Positions 28,954 to 38,710 are shown, counted from the first letter of the stretch. The stretch: 64,000 nucleotides of DNA from Micrococcus terreus (GCF_900116905.1 NZ_FPCG01000001.1:186001-250000), one strand, 5' to 3'. Notes: generated by a model from the sequence alone, not told the origin. Program-made: numbers and translations.

Positions 28954-31077
28954 ATGTTCGAGATGACGACCGGTATGCCCTATCCGTTGGGAGCCACCCC
29001 GGATGATGAGGGCACCAACTTCGCCATCTCTGTGGGCAAGGATGCCGAGAAGGTGGTGCTCTGCCTGATCGACGCTGACGGGGCCGAGGAGTGTCTCGAG
29101 CTGACTGAGCGCTCCGGCAACACCTGGCATGCACACGTGGCGGGCGTTGGTGGAGGCCAGCTGTACGGGTACCGCATCCACGGCCCCTGGGACCCGGCCA
29201 GCGGGCTGCGCTTCAATCCCGCCAAGATCCTGATCGACCCCTACGCCAAGGCGATCGAGGGGGACTTCAACTGGGGCCAGCACCAGTTCTCCTACAGCTT
29301 CGACAACCCGGACGAGATCGACTCCACCGACTCCCTGGGCCACACCATGGTGGGCGTGGTGATCGACGACGATGCCTTCGACTGGGGCGAGGACGAGCGT
29401 CCGAACATCCCGTTCAACGAGACCGTCATCTACGAGACCCATCTCAAGGGCCACACCCAGTTGCACCCGGACGTCCCGGAGGAGCAGCGCGGCACCTACG
29501 CCGGAATGGCCCACCCCAAGGTGCTCGAGCACTTCAACCGGCTGGGCGTCACCGCCGTGGAGCTGATGCCCGTGCACCAGTTCACCAACGACTCCCACCT
29601 GCAGGACAAGGGGCTGTCCAACTACTGGGGCTACAACAGCCTGGGCTACTTCGCCCCGCAGAACACCTACTCCTCCTCCGGAGACCGCGGCCAGCAGGTC
29701 CGCGAGTTCAAGGAGATGGTCAAGGCCATGCACGCCGCCGGCCTCGAGGTGATCCTGGACGTGGTCTACAACCACACCGCTGAGGGCAACCATATGGGCC
29801 CGACCCTGTCCTTCCGTGGCATCGACAACCCCGGGTACTACCACCTGGTGGAGGGCGACGAGCGTCACTACATGGACTACACGGGCACCGGGAACTCCCT
29901 GGACCTGTCCAACCCCATGGTGCTGCAGCTGGTCATGGACTCCCTGCGCTACTGGGTGGAGGAGATGCACGTGGACGGGTTCCGGTTCGACCTGGCCACC
30001 ACCCTCACCCGCGCTGAGGGGGAGCAGGGGCCGGACATGCTCTCCAGCTTCTTCCAGGTCATCCGCCAGGACCCGGTGATCCGCCAGGTCAAGCTGATCG
30101 CCGAGCCCTGGGACGTGGGCTGGGCCGGATACCAGGTGGGCAACTTCCCGGGCCTGTGGAGCGAGTGGAACGGCAAGTACCGGGACGTGGTCCGTGATTT
30201 CTGGCGCGGAGAGCCCGGCACGCTGGCCGAGTTCGCCACCCGCATCACCGGCTCCGCGGACCTCTACGAGGAGGACGGCCGCACCCCGCGCGCCTCGGTC
30301 AACTTCATCACCGCCCATGACGGCTTCACCCTCCGCGACCTCGTCTCCTACAACGAGAAGCACAACGAGGCCAACGGCGAGGACAGCAACGACGGCGAGA
30401 GCCACAACCGCTCCTGGAACTGCGGTGCCGAGGGCCCCACGGACGATCCCGAGGTCAACCGCCTGCGCGCCCAGCAGCAGCGCAACTTCCTGGCCACCCT
30501 GCTCTTCAGCCAGGGCGTGCCCATGATCAGCCACGGCGACGAGCTCGGCCGCACCCAACAGGGCAACAACAACGTCTACTGCCAGGACAACGAGCTCTCC
30601 TGGATCCACTGGGACCAGGCCGATGAGAACCTGATCGAGTTCACCGCCAAGATGATCGGGCTGCGCCACCTGCACCCGGTGTTCCGCCGCCGCGACTACT
30701 TCGACGGCCGCCCCATGGCGCGCGAGGACAGCACGGACCTGCCGGACATCGTCTGGCTCGAGCCGGACGCCACGGCCAAGGACGAGTCCGACTGGGACTC
30801 CTACCACGCCAAGTCGATCGCGTTCTTCCTCAACGGCCATGACCTGCCGGCCTCCGGCAAACACGGAGCCTCCGACGACGACCACGACTTCTACATCCTG
30901 CTCAACGCTCACTGGGAACCGGTGGAGTACACCCTGCCTGGTGAGCCCTTCCCGTCCCAGTGGAACCTGGTGGTGGACACCGCCAGCGCCTCCAGCGACG
31001 TGCTGGCCTTCACCGCCGGGGACAAGGTCACCGTTCCCGGACGCGGCATCGTGATCCTGCAGTCCACCGACCGCTGA
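28954..31077 (+). CDS. glgX: Glycogen debranching enzyme GlgX
   Basis: Isoamylase-type GH13 enzyme cutting alpha-1,6 branches. 707 aa: N-terminal CBM48-like domain (residues 1-150), then the barrel with VDGFRFD (nucleophile Asp346), AEPWD (acid/base Glu384) and AHDGFTL (His455-Asp456), and an all-beta C-terminal domain. The ATG at 28954 follows GAGGAGA. A TTG 12 nt upstream lies inside that site and is rejected. It is divergent from ugd and followed 24 bp later by the second galE. Confidence 0.95.
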   Translation: MFEMTTGMPYPLGATPDDEGTNFAISVGKDAEKVVLCLIDADGAEECLELTERSGNTWHAHVAGVGGGQLYGYRIHGPWDPASGLRFNPAKILIDPYAKAIEGDFNWGQHQFSYSFDNPDEIDSTDSLGHTMVGVVIDDDAFDWGEDERPNIPFNETVIYETHLKGHTQLHPDVPEEQRGTYAGMAHPKVLEHFNRLGVTAVELMPVHQFTNDSHLQDKGLSNYWGYNSLGYFAPQNTYSSSGDRGQQVREFKEMVKAMHAAGLEVILDVVYNHTAEGNHMGPTLSFRGIDNPGYYHLVEGDERHYMDYTGTGNSLDLSNPMVLQLVMDSLRYWVEEMHVDGFRFDLATTLTRAEGEQGPDMLSSFFQVIRQDPVIRQVKLIAEPWDVGWAGYQVGNFPGLWSEWNGKYRDVVRDFWRGEPGTLAEFATRITGSADLYEEDGRTPRASVNFITAHDGFTLRDLVSYNEKHNEANGEDSNDGESHNRSWNCGAEGPTDDPEVNRLRAQQQRNFLATLLFSQGVPMISHGDELGRTQQGNNNVYCQDNELSWIHWDQADENLIEFTAKMIGLRHLHPVFRRRDYFDGRPMAREDSTDLPDIVWLEPDATAKDESDWDSYHAKSIAFFLNGHDLPASGKHGASDDDHDFYILLNAHWEPVEYTLPGEPFPSQWNLVVDTASASSDVLAFTAGDKVTVPGRGIVILQSTDR

Positions 31078-31101
31078 CGCGCTGAGGCAGGGGAGCCGAT
31101 C

Positions 31102-32079
31102 ATGACCTGGATGGTGACCGGGGGAGCCGGATACATCGGATCCCACGTGGTCCATGCGTTCCTCGACGCAGGGATCCCCGTGGTGGTCCTGGACAACCTC
31201 TCCACCGGCCATCCGGAGTTCGTCCCCGAACAGGTGCCGTTCATCCAGGCCGACCTCAACGACACCGCCCAGGTGACCCAGGCCCTGCGTGAGCACCACG
31301 TGACCGGGATCGTCCACGTGGCCGGGTTCAAGTACGCCGGAGTCTCCGTCCAGCAGCCCCTGCAGACTTACCGGGACAACGTCTCCGGCACGGTCTGCCT
31401 CCTGCAGGCCTGCCGGGACGCCGGAGTGCAGAACCTGGTGTTCTCCTCCTCGGCAGCCACCTACGGCACGCCGGAGACCGACCTGGTCACCGAGGACGCC
31501 GCCACCCGGCCGGAGTCCCCCTACGGGGAGTCCAAGCTGATCGGCGAATGGCTGCTGGCCGACGAGGCCCGGGCCACCGGACTGCGGCACACCTCCCTGC
31601 GCTACTTCAACGTGGTCGGCTCCGGGCACCAGCACCTGGTGGACACCAGCCCGCACAACCTCTTCCCGCTCGTGTTCGACGCACTGATCGAGGGCCGCGC
31701 CCCGAAGATCTTCGGCGGGGACTACCCCACCGAGGACGGCACCTGCGTGCGGGACTACATCCACGTGGCCGACCTGGCCGTCTCCCACGTGGCCGCCGCC
31801 CGGCGACTCGAGGCGGGGGAGGAGCTCGCTCCGATCTACAACCTCGGCTCGGGCAGCGGGACCTCCGTGCGTCAGATCATGGACGCCATGGCCGCCGTCA
31901 CCGGACAGGACGTCCAGCCCGAGGTCCACCCGCGCCGCCCCGGCGATCCGCCCAGGATCGTGGCCGACGGCTCCCTGGCCGCCCGGGACATCGACTGGAC
32001 GATGCGCCACTCACTGGAGCAGATGGTGGGATCCGCCTGGACCGCACGGCAGCAGTGGCAGGCCCGTGGCCGGGCCTGA
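31102..32079 (+). CDS. galE: UDP-glucose 4-epimerase (second copy)
   Basis: 325-aa extended SDR: TGGAGYIGSHVVHAF, VFSSSAATYGTPE, catalytic SPYGESKLIGEWL, LRYFNVVGSG, and TEDGTCVRDYIHVADLA, the classic galE blocks. It is clearly different in sequence from the galE at 11347 and follows the glgX gene, which suggests a role in storage-polysaccharide or galactose metabolism rather than in the EPS island. Its stop overlaps the next gene by 14 bp. Confidence 0.88.
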   Translation: MTWMVTGGAGYIGSHVVHAFLDAGIPVVVLDNLSTGHPEFVPEQVPFIQADLNDTAQVTQALREHHVTGIVHVAGFKYAGVSVQQPLQTYRDNVSGTVCLLQACRDAGVQNLVFSSSAATYGTPETDLVTEDAATRPESPYGESKLIGEWLLADEARATGLRHTSLRYFNVVGSGHQHLVDTSPHNLFPLVFDALIEGRAPKIFGGDYPTEDGTCVRDYIHVADLAVSHVAAARRLEAGEELAPIYNLGSGSGTSVRQIMDAMAAVTGQDVQPEVHPRRPGDPPRIVADGSLAARDIDWTMRHSLEQMVGSAWTARQQWQARGRA

Positions 32080-32686
32080 CCGGGCAGGATCACGACGACG
32101 CCGCCGTCACCCGCTCCGCTGGGTGGCGGGGATCCTCGTCACCGTGCTGGCCGTCGTCGCGGCCGTGCTGGCCTGGCTGACGCTGAACCCGCGCACCAAC
32201 CCCGCCGAGCACGTGGATGCCCTGGTGGTGCTGGCCACCCAGCCCGGCGCGCACCAGGAGGCCCTGCGCCTGGCCGACGCTGGGGTGACGGACCTGCTGA
32301 TCGTCTCGAACCCGCCGGACCACGAGTTCGACCTGTGCACCGAGCAGGACCTGCCCGCCGAGATCGTCTGCTTCGTGCCCGAGCCCACCACCACCCAGGG
32401 CGAGGCGATCATCGGGACCCAGCTGGCCCGGGACCACGGGGCACAGACCCTGGGCGTGCTGACCTTCGACCACCACATCGAACGCTCCCGCCTGGTGTTC
32501 CAGCGCTGCTGGGACCAGGACCTGCACCTCTACGAGTTCCAGCCGCCCCGCCAGACCCGGCACCACATCTACGACTTCGTCTACGCCATGGCCGCCTACG
32601 GCAAGACCTTCGTGGTCCCCGGGTGCCAGACGCAGCCGCCGGGCTGGCTGCAGGAGCCGATCGAATGGATCAAACGGGTCCGCTGA
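32066..32686 (+). CDS. YdcF/DUF218-like membrane-anchored protein (paralogue 2)
   Basis: 206 aa: Arg-rich start, one transmembrane helix (WVAGILVTVLAVVAAVLAWL) and a DUF218-like domain with VDALVVLATQPGAHQEALRL, VTDLLIVSNPPD, TTTQGEAIIGTQLA and ERSRLVFQRCWDQD, matching segment by segment the protein at 10648-11301. The GTG start overlaps the galE stop. Envelope-associated; the reaction of these proteins is not established. Confidence 0.65.
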   Translation: MAGPDRAGSRRRRRHPLRWVAGILVTVLAVVAAVLAWLTLNPRTNPAEHVDALVVLATQPGAHQEALRLADAGVTDLLIVSNPPDHEFDLCTEQDLPAEIVCFVPEPTTTQGEAIIGTQLARDHGAQTLGVLTFDHHIERSRLVFQRCWDQDLHLYEFQPPRQTRHHIYDFVYAMAAYGKTFVVPGCQTQPPGWLQEPIEWIKRVR

Positions 32687-32696
32687 GCACCCTGGC

Positions 32697-32702
32697 TAGG
32701 AT
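32697..32702 (+). promoter_or_regulatory. -10 box TAGGAT, leaderless acpS start
   Basis: TAGGAT ends 6 nt before the acpS ATG; no ribosome site is visible. Confidence 0.5.
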
Positions 32703-32708
32703 GAACAG

Positions 32709-33059
32709 ATGATCATCGGCATCGGCGTGGATGTGGTCCAGGTGACCCGGTTCGAACAGCAGCTCACCAAGGCACCGGCCCTGCGGGAGAGGCTCTTCAC
32801 CCCCGCCGAACGGGCACTGAACATGCGCTCGCTGGCCGCACGCTTCGCCGCCAAAGAGGCTGTGGCCAAGGCCCTGGGCGCCCCCGCCGGCATGAACTGG
32901 CAGCACTGTCAGATCGACATGGACGCGGCCGGCGCCCCCCACGTGAACGCCTCCGAGACCGTGGCCGAGGTGGCCAGGTCCCGCGGCGTCAAGCGCTGGC
33001 ACCTCTCCCTGAGCCACGACGGTGACATCGCCACCGCCATGGTGGTGGCCGAGGGCTGA
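32709..33059 (+). CDS. acpS: Holo-[acyl-carrier-protein] synthase
   Basis: Transfers 4'-phosphopantetheine from CoA to apo-ACP. 116 aa with both magnesium-binding motifs: [13 protein letters not shown] at the N-terminus and [13 protein letters not shown] in the middle, ending in [17 protein letters not shown]. The stop overlaps the ATG of nnr (TGATG), a pairing common in actinobacteria. Likely leaderless. Confidence 0.95.
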   Translation: MIIGIGVDVVQVTRFEQQLTKAPALRERLFTPAERALNMRSLAARFAAKEAVAKALGAPAGMNWQHCQIDMDAAGAPHVNASETVAEVARSRGVKRWHLSLSHDGDIATAMVVAEG

Positions 33060-34555
33060 TGCTCCGCGCCCACACCGGCACCGCCGTCCGCGCCGCCGAA
33101 CAGCCCCTGCTCGAAGCCGGCCAGGGGGATGCGCTCATGCGCCGTGCCGCCTGGGGCCTGGCCCAGCATGTGCTCGCCGAACTGCGCCGCCGCGGCCCGG
33201 TGGCCGGCTCCACGGTGGCCGCCCTGGTGGGCAGCGGCAACAACGGGGGAGACGCCCTGTGGGCGCTGAGCTTCCTGCGCCGCCGCGGGGTGCACACGGT
33301 GGCGGTCCCGGCCAGCCGGAGCAGGGCCCTGCACGACGACGGCCACGCGGCACTGCTGGCAGCCGGCGGTCAGGTGGTGGACCAGGTTCCCTCCGGCGCA
33401 GCTGTGGTGATCGACGGGATCCTGGGCACCGGCGCCCGCGGTGCATTCGAGCTGCCCGACGGGCTGGTGCTGCCCGAGGGCGCGACCGTGGTGGCCTGCG
33501 ATGTCCCCTCCGGCGTGGACGCAGACACCGGGCAGGTGCTGGGCGAGGTGATCCCTGCCGATGTGACGGTGACGTTCGGGGCGGTCAAGGCCGGGCTGCT
33601 CCTCGGCGCCGGGGCGCAGGCGGCCGGGCGGGTGGAGCTGGTGGAGATCGGTCTGGGGCCGTACCTGGGCGCACCGGACCTGCTGTCCGTGGGGGAGCCG
33701 GAGCTGCGCGCGGCGTTCGCACCGCCGCGGTGGGACGATCACAAGTACAGCCGGGGTGTGCTCGGTGCGGCCGCCGGATCGGAGCAGTACCCCGGTGCGG
33801 CGGTGCTGGTCTGCCGGGCGGCGCTGGCATCCGGACTGGGCATGGTCCGCCTGGCAGCACCGGAGGCAGTGCGGCAGCTGGTGCTGGGTGCCGCCCCGGA
33901 GGTGGTGGCCCAGGACCAGGTGGGCGGGAAGGCCACCGCCTGGGTGTGCGGCCCCGGACTGGGGGAGGACGAATCGGCAGCCGACCGACTGGAGGCCGTG
34001 GTGGTCCTGGCCGCCGAACAGGGGCTGCCCGTGGTGCTGGACGCCTCCGCCCTGTCCCTGGTGAGCCTGGCTCAGGTGAGACGACTGCGTGCGGCGGGGG
34101 CCGTCGTCGTGATGACCCCGCACTGCGGGGAGCTGGTGGCCCTGGCCCAGCGGCTGGGTGCTGAGGCTGGTCTGGATGCGGGGGAGTGGGAGTCAGGGTT
34201 GGACGAGGACCCGGTGGGGGCCGTGCGCGAGCTCGCCGAGACCCTGGATGTGGTGCTGGTGGCCAAGGGACCTTCCACGGTGATCGTGGAGCCGGGCGGG
34301 ACGGTGTTCGTACAGACCGAGGGCGGGGCCGAACTGGCGACCGGTGGAACGGGGGACTGCCTGGCCGGGGTGATCGGGGCGGTGCTGGCGCGCGGTGCGG
34401 CGGACGCTGAGCGTCCCGCGGTGGGCATGCAGGTGGCCGCAGCCGTGCGGCTGCACGGACTGGCCGGGCGCGCGGCGGCCGCAGACGGACCGTTCGGCGC
34501 CTCAGCGCTGCCTGATCAGATCAGGAGCGTGCTCGCCACTGCGGCAGCGAAGTGA
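33059..34555 (+). CDS. nnr: Bifunctional NAD(P)HX epimerase/dehydratase
   Basis: Repairs hydrated NAD(P)H. 498 aa: the YjeF_N epimerase domain (AEQPLLEAGQGDALMRRAAW, GSGNNGGDAL, CDVPSGVDADTG) is fused to the carbohydrate-kinase-like YjeF_C dehydratase (YSRGVLGAAAGSEQYPGAAVL, VWVCGPGLGEDE-like segment, TGGTGDCLAGVIGAVLA). Single-base overlap with acpS. The last 35 bp overlap the antisense small membrane protein gene. Confidence 0.93.
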   Translation: MLRAHTGTAVRAAEQPLLEAGQGDALMRRAAWGLAQHVLAELRRRGPVAGSTVAALVGSGNNGGDALWALSFLRRRGVHTVAVPASRSRALHDDGHAALLAAGGQVVDQVPSGAAVVIDGILGTGARGAFELPDGLVLPEGATVVACDVPSGVDADTGQVLGEVIPADVTVTFGAVKAGLLLGAGAQAAGRVELVEIGLGPYLGAPDLLSVGEPELRAAFAPPRWDDHKYSRGVLGAAAGSEQYPGAAVLVCRAALASGLGMVRLAAPEAVRQLVLGAAPEVVAQDQVGGKATAWVCGPGLGEDESAADRLEAVVVLAAEQGLPVVLDASALSLVSLAQVRRLRAAGAVVVMTPHCGELVALAQRLGAEAGLDAGEWESGLDEDPVGAVRELAETLDVVLVAKGPSTVIVEPGGTVFVQTEGGAELATGGTGDCLAGVIGAVLARGAADAERPAVGMQVAAAVRLHGLAGRAAAADGPFGASALPDQIRSVLATAAAK

Positions 34556-34772
34556 TGGCGAAAAGCAGGCCGAGCACGCCAGCGGCGGCCCACAGGACTC
34601 CGGCCAGCGGTCGGAAGGACTCCAGCTGAGCGGCTGCTGCATCAGGACTGTCTGCCATCACATGCGTCATGGCCACCGCCTCAGGAGCGGCAATGGCCGC
34701 CAGGATGACTGCGGCGGAGACGAACGCCAGAACAGCTGCAGTGCCGACTGCAGCACGCGCGAAATGACCCAT
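34521..34772 (-). CDS. Small two-helix membrane protein
   Basis: 83 aa with two hydrophobic segments (AAVLAFVSAAVILAAIAA and PLAGVLWAAAGVLGLLFAI) and a basic C-terminus, a pattern not expected by chance in antisense frames. It converges on nnr and overlaps its 3' end by 35 bp. Only a weak GGGG precedes the ATG, so expression is uncertain. Function unknown. Confidence 0.45.
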   Translation of the reverse strand: MGHFARAAVGTAAVLAFVSAAVILAAIAAPEAVAMTHVMADSPDAAAAQLESFRPLAGVLWAAAGVLGLLFAITSLPQWRARS

Positions 34773-35029
34773 GATTAACCCCGAACATCACACGAAGAAC
34801 TGCTTCAGCGCCGGTGTGTGTTTGAGACGGTACGACCAGCGGCTGAAGTCATTGACCCAAGGGCCAGATTACCAGTGTGTCTGCTTGATGACCAGGTGTT
34901 CTTGCTCTCAGTTTCCACGAATGGTGCAGGCCAGGTGCAGGGTGGGCGGGGAAGCGGCCAGCTCGGCTGGCTCGCGGGCGAGAAACAATCACATTCACCC
35001 GATCCGTTGCTGAACAGCGGCAGCGCGGA
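34773..35029. other. Intergenic 257 bp, no gene supported
   Basis: No reading frame here has a family match or a convincing ribosome site. A pair of 7-bp inverted arms (CTTCAGC/GCTGAAG near 34803 and 34843) is too far apart to mean much. Confidence 0.4.
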
Positions 35030-36577
35030 TCAGTAGGCTCCGTCTTTGGCGACCACGGCCTTGAGCGTGCGCAGCAGGATCAGGATGTCCTGCACCACGG
35101 ACCAGTTCTCCACGTAGTACAGGTCCAGGCGCACCGACTCGTCCCAGCTCAGGTCCGAGCGACCGCTGACCTGCCACAGCCCGGTGATCCCCGGTTTGAC
35201 GAGCAGGCGGCGGCCCACATGCCGTTCGTACTCGGCGACCTCCCGCGGCAGGGGCGGACGGGGGCCGACCAGCGACATCTCTCCCTTGAGGACGTTCCAC
35301 AGCTGGGGGAGCTCGTCGATGGAGTACCGGCGGATGAAGGCGCCCACCGAGGTGATGCGCGGGTCGTCCCTCATCTTGAACAGCACTCCGGCCCCCTCGT
35401 TCTGCGCGGGCAGCTCCGCCAGGCGGGCCTCGGCGTCCACCACCATGGAGCGGAACTTGTGCATGGGGAACCGGCTGCCGTCCTTGCCCACACGCTCCTG
35501 GTGGAAGAAGGCCGGGCCCGGGTCGCTGAGCTTGACGCACAGGGCCACCACCAGGAACACCGGGGCGAGCAGGATCAGCAGGACGGCTGAGCCGATCACA
35601 TCGAACGTGCGCTTGACGAACGCCTCAAAGCCCTCCAGGCGAGGGGTGGAGACGTGGATCAGTGAGGTCCCGGCCACCGGCTGGCTGTGGATGCGCGGTC
35701 CGGCGATGTCCGTCAGTGCCGGAGCCATGATCTGGCTGATCCGGCGTTCGGAGAGCTCCCAGCCCAGGCGGCGCACCGTCTGGATCTTCAGCTGGGCCCC
35801 CGAGGCGATGGCCAGGGCGTCGGCGTCGTAGTCCTCCAGGACCTGGATGATGTCCTTGACCTTGGCCGAGGCGCTGGCCACCGGCAGTGGCAGGCCCTCC
35901 TCCCCGTCCGGGGTCTCGACCTGGAAGCCGGGCAGGATCGCCGCCACCGGCCGATACCCAGCGCCGGGTACGGAGCGCAGGGAGTCATGCAGGTGCAGGA
36001 CGCTGTTGGGGCTGCCCAGCAGCACCACACGGCGGGTGGACCGTCCCTGCACGCGGGCGTGGACCAGGTGCTGACGCAGGAACCACCGCCCGGCCAGCAG
36101 GCCGATCACCCCCAGCGGCAGGGCCAGGCCCACGTATCCACGGGCCACCTCCAGGCGGAACAGGTAGGAGATGATCGCGATCAGCCCGAAGAGGTACAGC
36201 GAGGAGGTCACGACCTGCTTGTACTCTTCGGGGCCCGCTCCCAGCACCCGCAGGTCCCGGCTGCGGAAGAAACCGAGGAACAGCCACCACACCACGGTCA
36301 GGGCCACGGTGAAGGTCCAGTAGCTGGCATCCAGCGCACCGGCCAGATCAGGGGTGCCGCCCACACCGAAGCGGATGATCTGAGCCCCGATCACCGCCCA
36401 CAGGATGACCAGGGCGTCCACCACGGCGATGCGCCGCTGCAGGGCGTCCTGCCAGGACGTGCGCTGTTCCTTCACCGAGGCCCGTGAGCCGGTCCCCGCT
36501 TTCGGTGACCTCTCGGACTGCTGTGGCTGGACGTGATCGGTCTGCGACCGCGTGTGATCCTCCATCTTCGAGGACAT
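35030..36577 (-). CDS. Polyprenyl-phosphate sugar-1-phosphate transferase (exopolysaccharide initiating, WcaJ/CpsE type)
   Basis: 515 aa: disordered polar start, four to five transmembrane helices (residues 50-180), a CoA-binding-like Rossmann region (STRRVVLLGSPNSVLHLHDS), a further membrane helix and the cytoplasmic bacterial sugar transferase domain (KRTFDVIGSAVLLILLAP, HKFRSMVVDAEARL, RRYSIDELPQLWNVLKGEMS, GPRPPLPREV, KPGITGLWQVSGRSDLSW). It starts a lipid-linked polymer with glucose- or galactose-1-phosphate. It is a second initiating enzyme beside the WecA-like one, and stands alone on its strand. Confidence 0.92.
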   Translation of the reverse strand: MSSKMEDHTRSQTDHVQPQQSERSPKAGTGSRASVKEQRTSWQDALQRRIAVVDALVILWAVIGAQIIRFGVGGTPDLAGALDASYWTFTVALTVVWWLFLGFFRSRDLRVLGAGPEEYKQVVTSSLYLFGLIAIISYLFRLEVARGYVGLALPLGVIGLLAGRWFLRQHLVHARVQGRSTRRVVLLGSPNSVLHLHDSLRSVPGAGYRPVAAILPGFQVETPDGEEGLPLPVASASAKVKDIIQVLEDYDADALAIASGAQLKIQTVRRLGWELSERRISQIMAPALTDIAGPRIHSQPVAGTSLIHVSTPRLEGFEAFVKRTFDVIGSAVLLILLAPVFLVVALCVKLSDPGPAFFHQERVGKDGSRFPMHKFRSMVVDAEARLAELPAQNEGAGVLFKMRDDPRITSVGAFIRRYSIDELPQLWNVLKGEMSLVGPRPPLPREVAEYERHVGRRLLVKPGITGLWQVSGRSDLSWDESVRLDLYYVENWSVVQDILILLRTLKAVVAKDGAY

Positions 36578-36781
36578 CGTGACCCCTTCTCAGATCCGTT
36601 CTGATCCGCGGCGGATGCCCGCCCCGTCCCGATCTGGTGCTACGCCCCAGTATCCTTCATGCCCTGCTCTGTTGTCTTGCCGGTCCCGCATGGGCTGCGC
36701 CACAGGGGCGGGGCCTGCTGAAGCGGGGCTGACCTGGGAGGAGATCAGGTGTGCTGTGCTCGGTGCCAGAATGAGGGGACC

Positions 36782-38062
36782 ATGCCTGACCAGACCCCAG
36801 CACCCTCCGCTCACCCGGCCTCGGGTCACCGCGCCTCCAGCCCTCCGCCTGCCTCCTCCATGCCGCCGACCGGTGCGCACAGCGTGCCGGGAGGGGCAGG
36901 GCCGGCTGAGCGGGCCGTCGTCGTGGACCTGGCGGCGATCCGCCACAATGTGGCGACCCTGCGCTCCTGGGTGCAACCCGCCGCGCTGATGGCCGTGGTG
37001 AAGGCCGACGCCTACGGGCACGGCATGATCCCTGTGGCCCAGGCCGCCCTGCAGGCCGGGGCCACCTGGCTGGGCGTGGCCCACGTCACCGAGGCGCTGA
37101 GCCTGCGCTCGGCCGGGATCACCGCGCCCGTGGTGGCGTGGCTGCACACCCGGTCCACCCCGTTCGGGCGGGCGATCGAGGAGGGGATCGACCTGGGCGT
37201 CTCCGGGTGGGAGCTGGAGGCGATCGCCGAATCTGCTCGCCGACTCCAGCAGCCGGCCCGCGTGCATCTGAAGGTGGACACCGGACTCGGACGCAACGGC
37301 GCCACCCTGGCCGACTGGCCCACCGTGACCGCCCGGGCGGCAACGCTGCAGGAACAGGGGCTGATCCGCGTGGTGGGCGTCTTCTCCCACCTGGCCGTGG
37401 CCGACGACCTGGACCGCGAGGAGGAGACCGACGAGCAGCTGGCCCAGTTCCACCAGGCAGTGGAGATCGCCCGCGGGGCCGGTCTGCACGTGGACGTGCG
37501 CCACCTGGCCAACACTCCCGCCACGCTGGTGCGGCCCGAGACCCACCTGGACCTGGTGCGGGTGGGGCTGGGCATCTACGGGCTGAGCCCCTTCGACCGG
37601 CGTCCGGCCAGCGACTTCGGCCTGCGCCCTGCGATGAGCCTGACCACCACGGTGGCCAACAGCAAGACGGTTCCCGCCGGGCAGGGCATCTCCTACGGAT
37701 ACCTGTACCGCACCCCTGAACCCACCCGGCTGGCCCTGGTGCCCCTGGGCTACGGCGACGGCATCCCGCGCACCGCCATGGAGGCCCCCGTGTGGATCGG
37801 CGGCCGGCGGGCCGAGGTGACCGGGCGGATCGCCATGGACCAGTTCGTGGTGGACCTGGGCACCGAAGAGGACGTGGCACCCGTGGGATCCCCCGTGGAG
37901 CTGTTCGGGCCGGCCTCCGGCATCACCGCCGACGACTGGGCTCGAGCCGCACGCACCATCAACTACGAGATCGTCACCCGGGTGGGCGCGCGCATCCCCA
38001 AGGTCCATGTGGACACCCGTCCCGGCGAGGACATCGGCTCACCCACGGGGGAGGGGCGATGA
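36782..38062 (+). CDS. alr: Alanine racemase
   Basis: PLP enzyme making D-alanine for peptidoglycan. 426 aa; PLP lysine Lys74 in VVKADAYGHG, and the second-subunit tyrosine region ISYGYLYRT with GYGDGIPR and AMDQFVVDLG. The first 44 residues (Ser/Pro/Ala/His-rich) are extra compared with typical racemases, so the true start may be further in. It overlaps tsaE (ATGA), beginning the alr-tsaE part of the t6A cluster. Confidence 0.94.
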   Translation: MPDQTPAPSAHPASGHRASSPPPASSMPPTGAHSVPGGAGPAERAVVVDLAAIRHNVATLRSWVQPAALMAVVKADAYGHGMIPVAQAALQAGATWLGVAHVTEALSLRSAGITAPVVAWLHTRSTPFGRAIEEGIDLGVSGWELEAIAESARRLQQPARVHLKVDTGLGRNGATLADWPTVTARAATLQEQGLIRVVGVFSHLAVADDLDREEETDEQLAQFHQAVEIARGAGLHVDVRHLANTPATLVRPETHLDLVRVGLGIYGLSPFDRRPASDFGLRPAMSLTTTVANSKTVPAGQGISYGYLYRTPEPTRLALVPLGYGDGIPRTAMEAPVWIGGRRAEVTGRIAMDQFVVDLGTEEDVAPVGSPVELFGPASGITADDWARAARTINYEIVTRVGARIPKVHVDTRPGEDIGSPTGEGR

Positions 38063-38688
38063 GCCCGTTCACGGGCGAGGCCGCAGGAGTCCGGCCGCCC
38101 GAACCGGTCCTGCGCGCTCAGGTGCGGCTGGAGACCGCCGAGGCCACCCAGGCCTGGGCCGGACGGCTCGCCCAGCTGCTGCGCGGCGGGGACGTGCTGA
38201 TCCTCACCGGCGAGCTCGGCTCCGGCAAGACCACCTTCACCCAGGGACTCGGCGCCGGCCTGCAGGTGCGCGAAGGGATCATCTCCCCGACGTTCGTGCT
38301 CTCCCGGATCCACCCCACGGTCCGTGCGGCTCAGGACCCGCGCGCGGTCGACCTGGTGCACGTAGACGCCTACCGGCTCGGCTCCGCCGGCGAGCTGCTG
38401 GACCTGGACCTGGACGCCACCGTGGACCGCTCCGTGACCGTGGTGGAATGGGGCCGCGGCATGGCCGAGGAGCTCGCCGGATGGCCGGAGGATCCGGAGG
38501 CCTCCTGGCTGGACATCGAGCTCGTGCGCGCCGTGGGCGCTGCACCCGGTGCCGTGCCCGCGGAAGGTGAGGGGGCGTCGTCGGGAATCATCACCGACTT
38601 CTCCGAGGACGAGGACGGGACCGACGAGATCCGCTCCGCCGTGCTCACCGCCTACGGTCCTCGCTGGGCTGGAGTGGAGCTGCCGTAG
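38059..38688 (+). CDS. tsaE: tRNA threonylcarbamoyladenosine biosynthesis ATPase TsaE
   Basis: ATPase partner of TsaB/TsaD in t6A37 formation. 209 aa: Walker A GELGSGKTTFTQ (Lys57), SPTFVLSRIHP, VDAYRL and VEWGRGMAEEL are the family blocks. A C-terminal insertion around residues 160-190 (AEGEGASSGIITDFSEDEDG) is unusual and encodes a shortened copy of the dispersed 15-mer. Translationally coupled to alr. Confidence 0.93.
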   Translation: MSPFTGEAAGVRPPEPVLRAQVRLETAEATQAWAGRLAQLLRGGDVLILTGELGSGKTTFTQGLGAGLQVREGIISPTFVLSRIHPTVRAAQDPRAVDLVHVDAYRLGSAGELLDLDLDATVDRSVTVVEWGRGMAEELAGWPEDPEASWLDIELVRAVGAAPGAVPAEGEGASSGIITDFSEDEDGTDEIRSAVLTAYGPRWAGVELP

Positions 38689-38710
38689 GGAAGGCGCGCC
38701 GTGCAGGGCC

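Noticed and set aside
28879-32010. Long minus-strand open frame (over 1000 codons) opposite glgX and galE
   Set aside because: Product is low-complexity Val/Gly/His/Gln-rich without motifs. It is a GC-bias shadow of well-supported genes on the other strand.
34818-35036. Possible 72-codon plus-strand gene between nnr and the sugar transferase
   Set aside because: No family match, no ribosome site, and composition like random DNA; left as intergenic.
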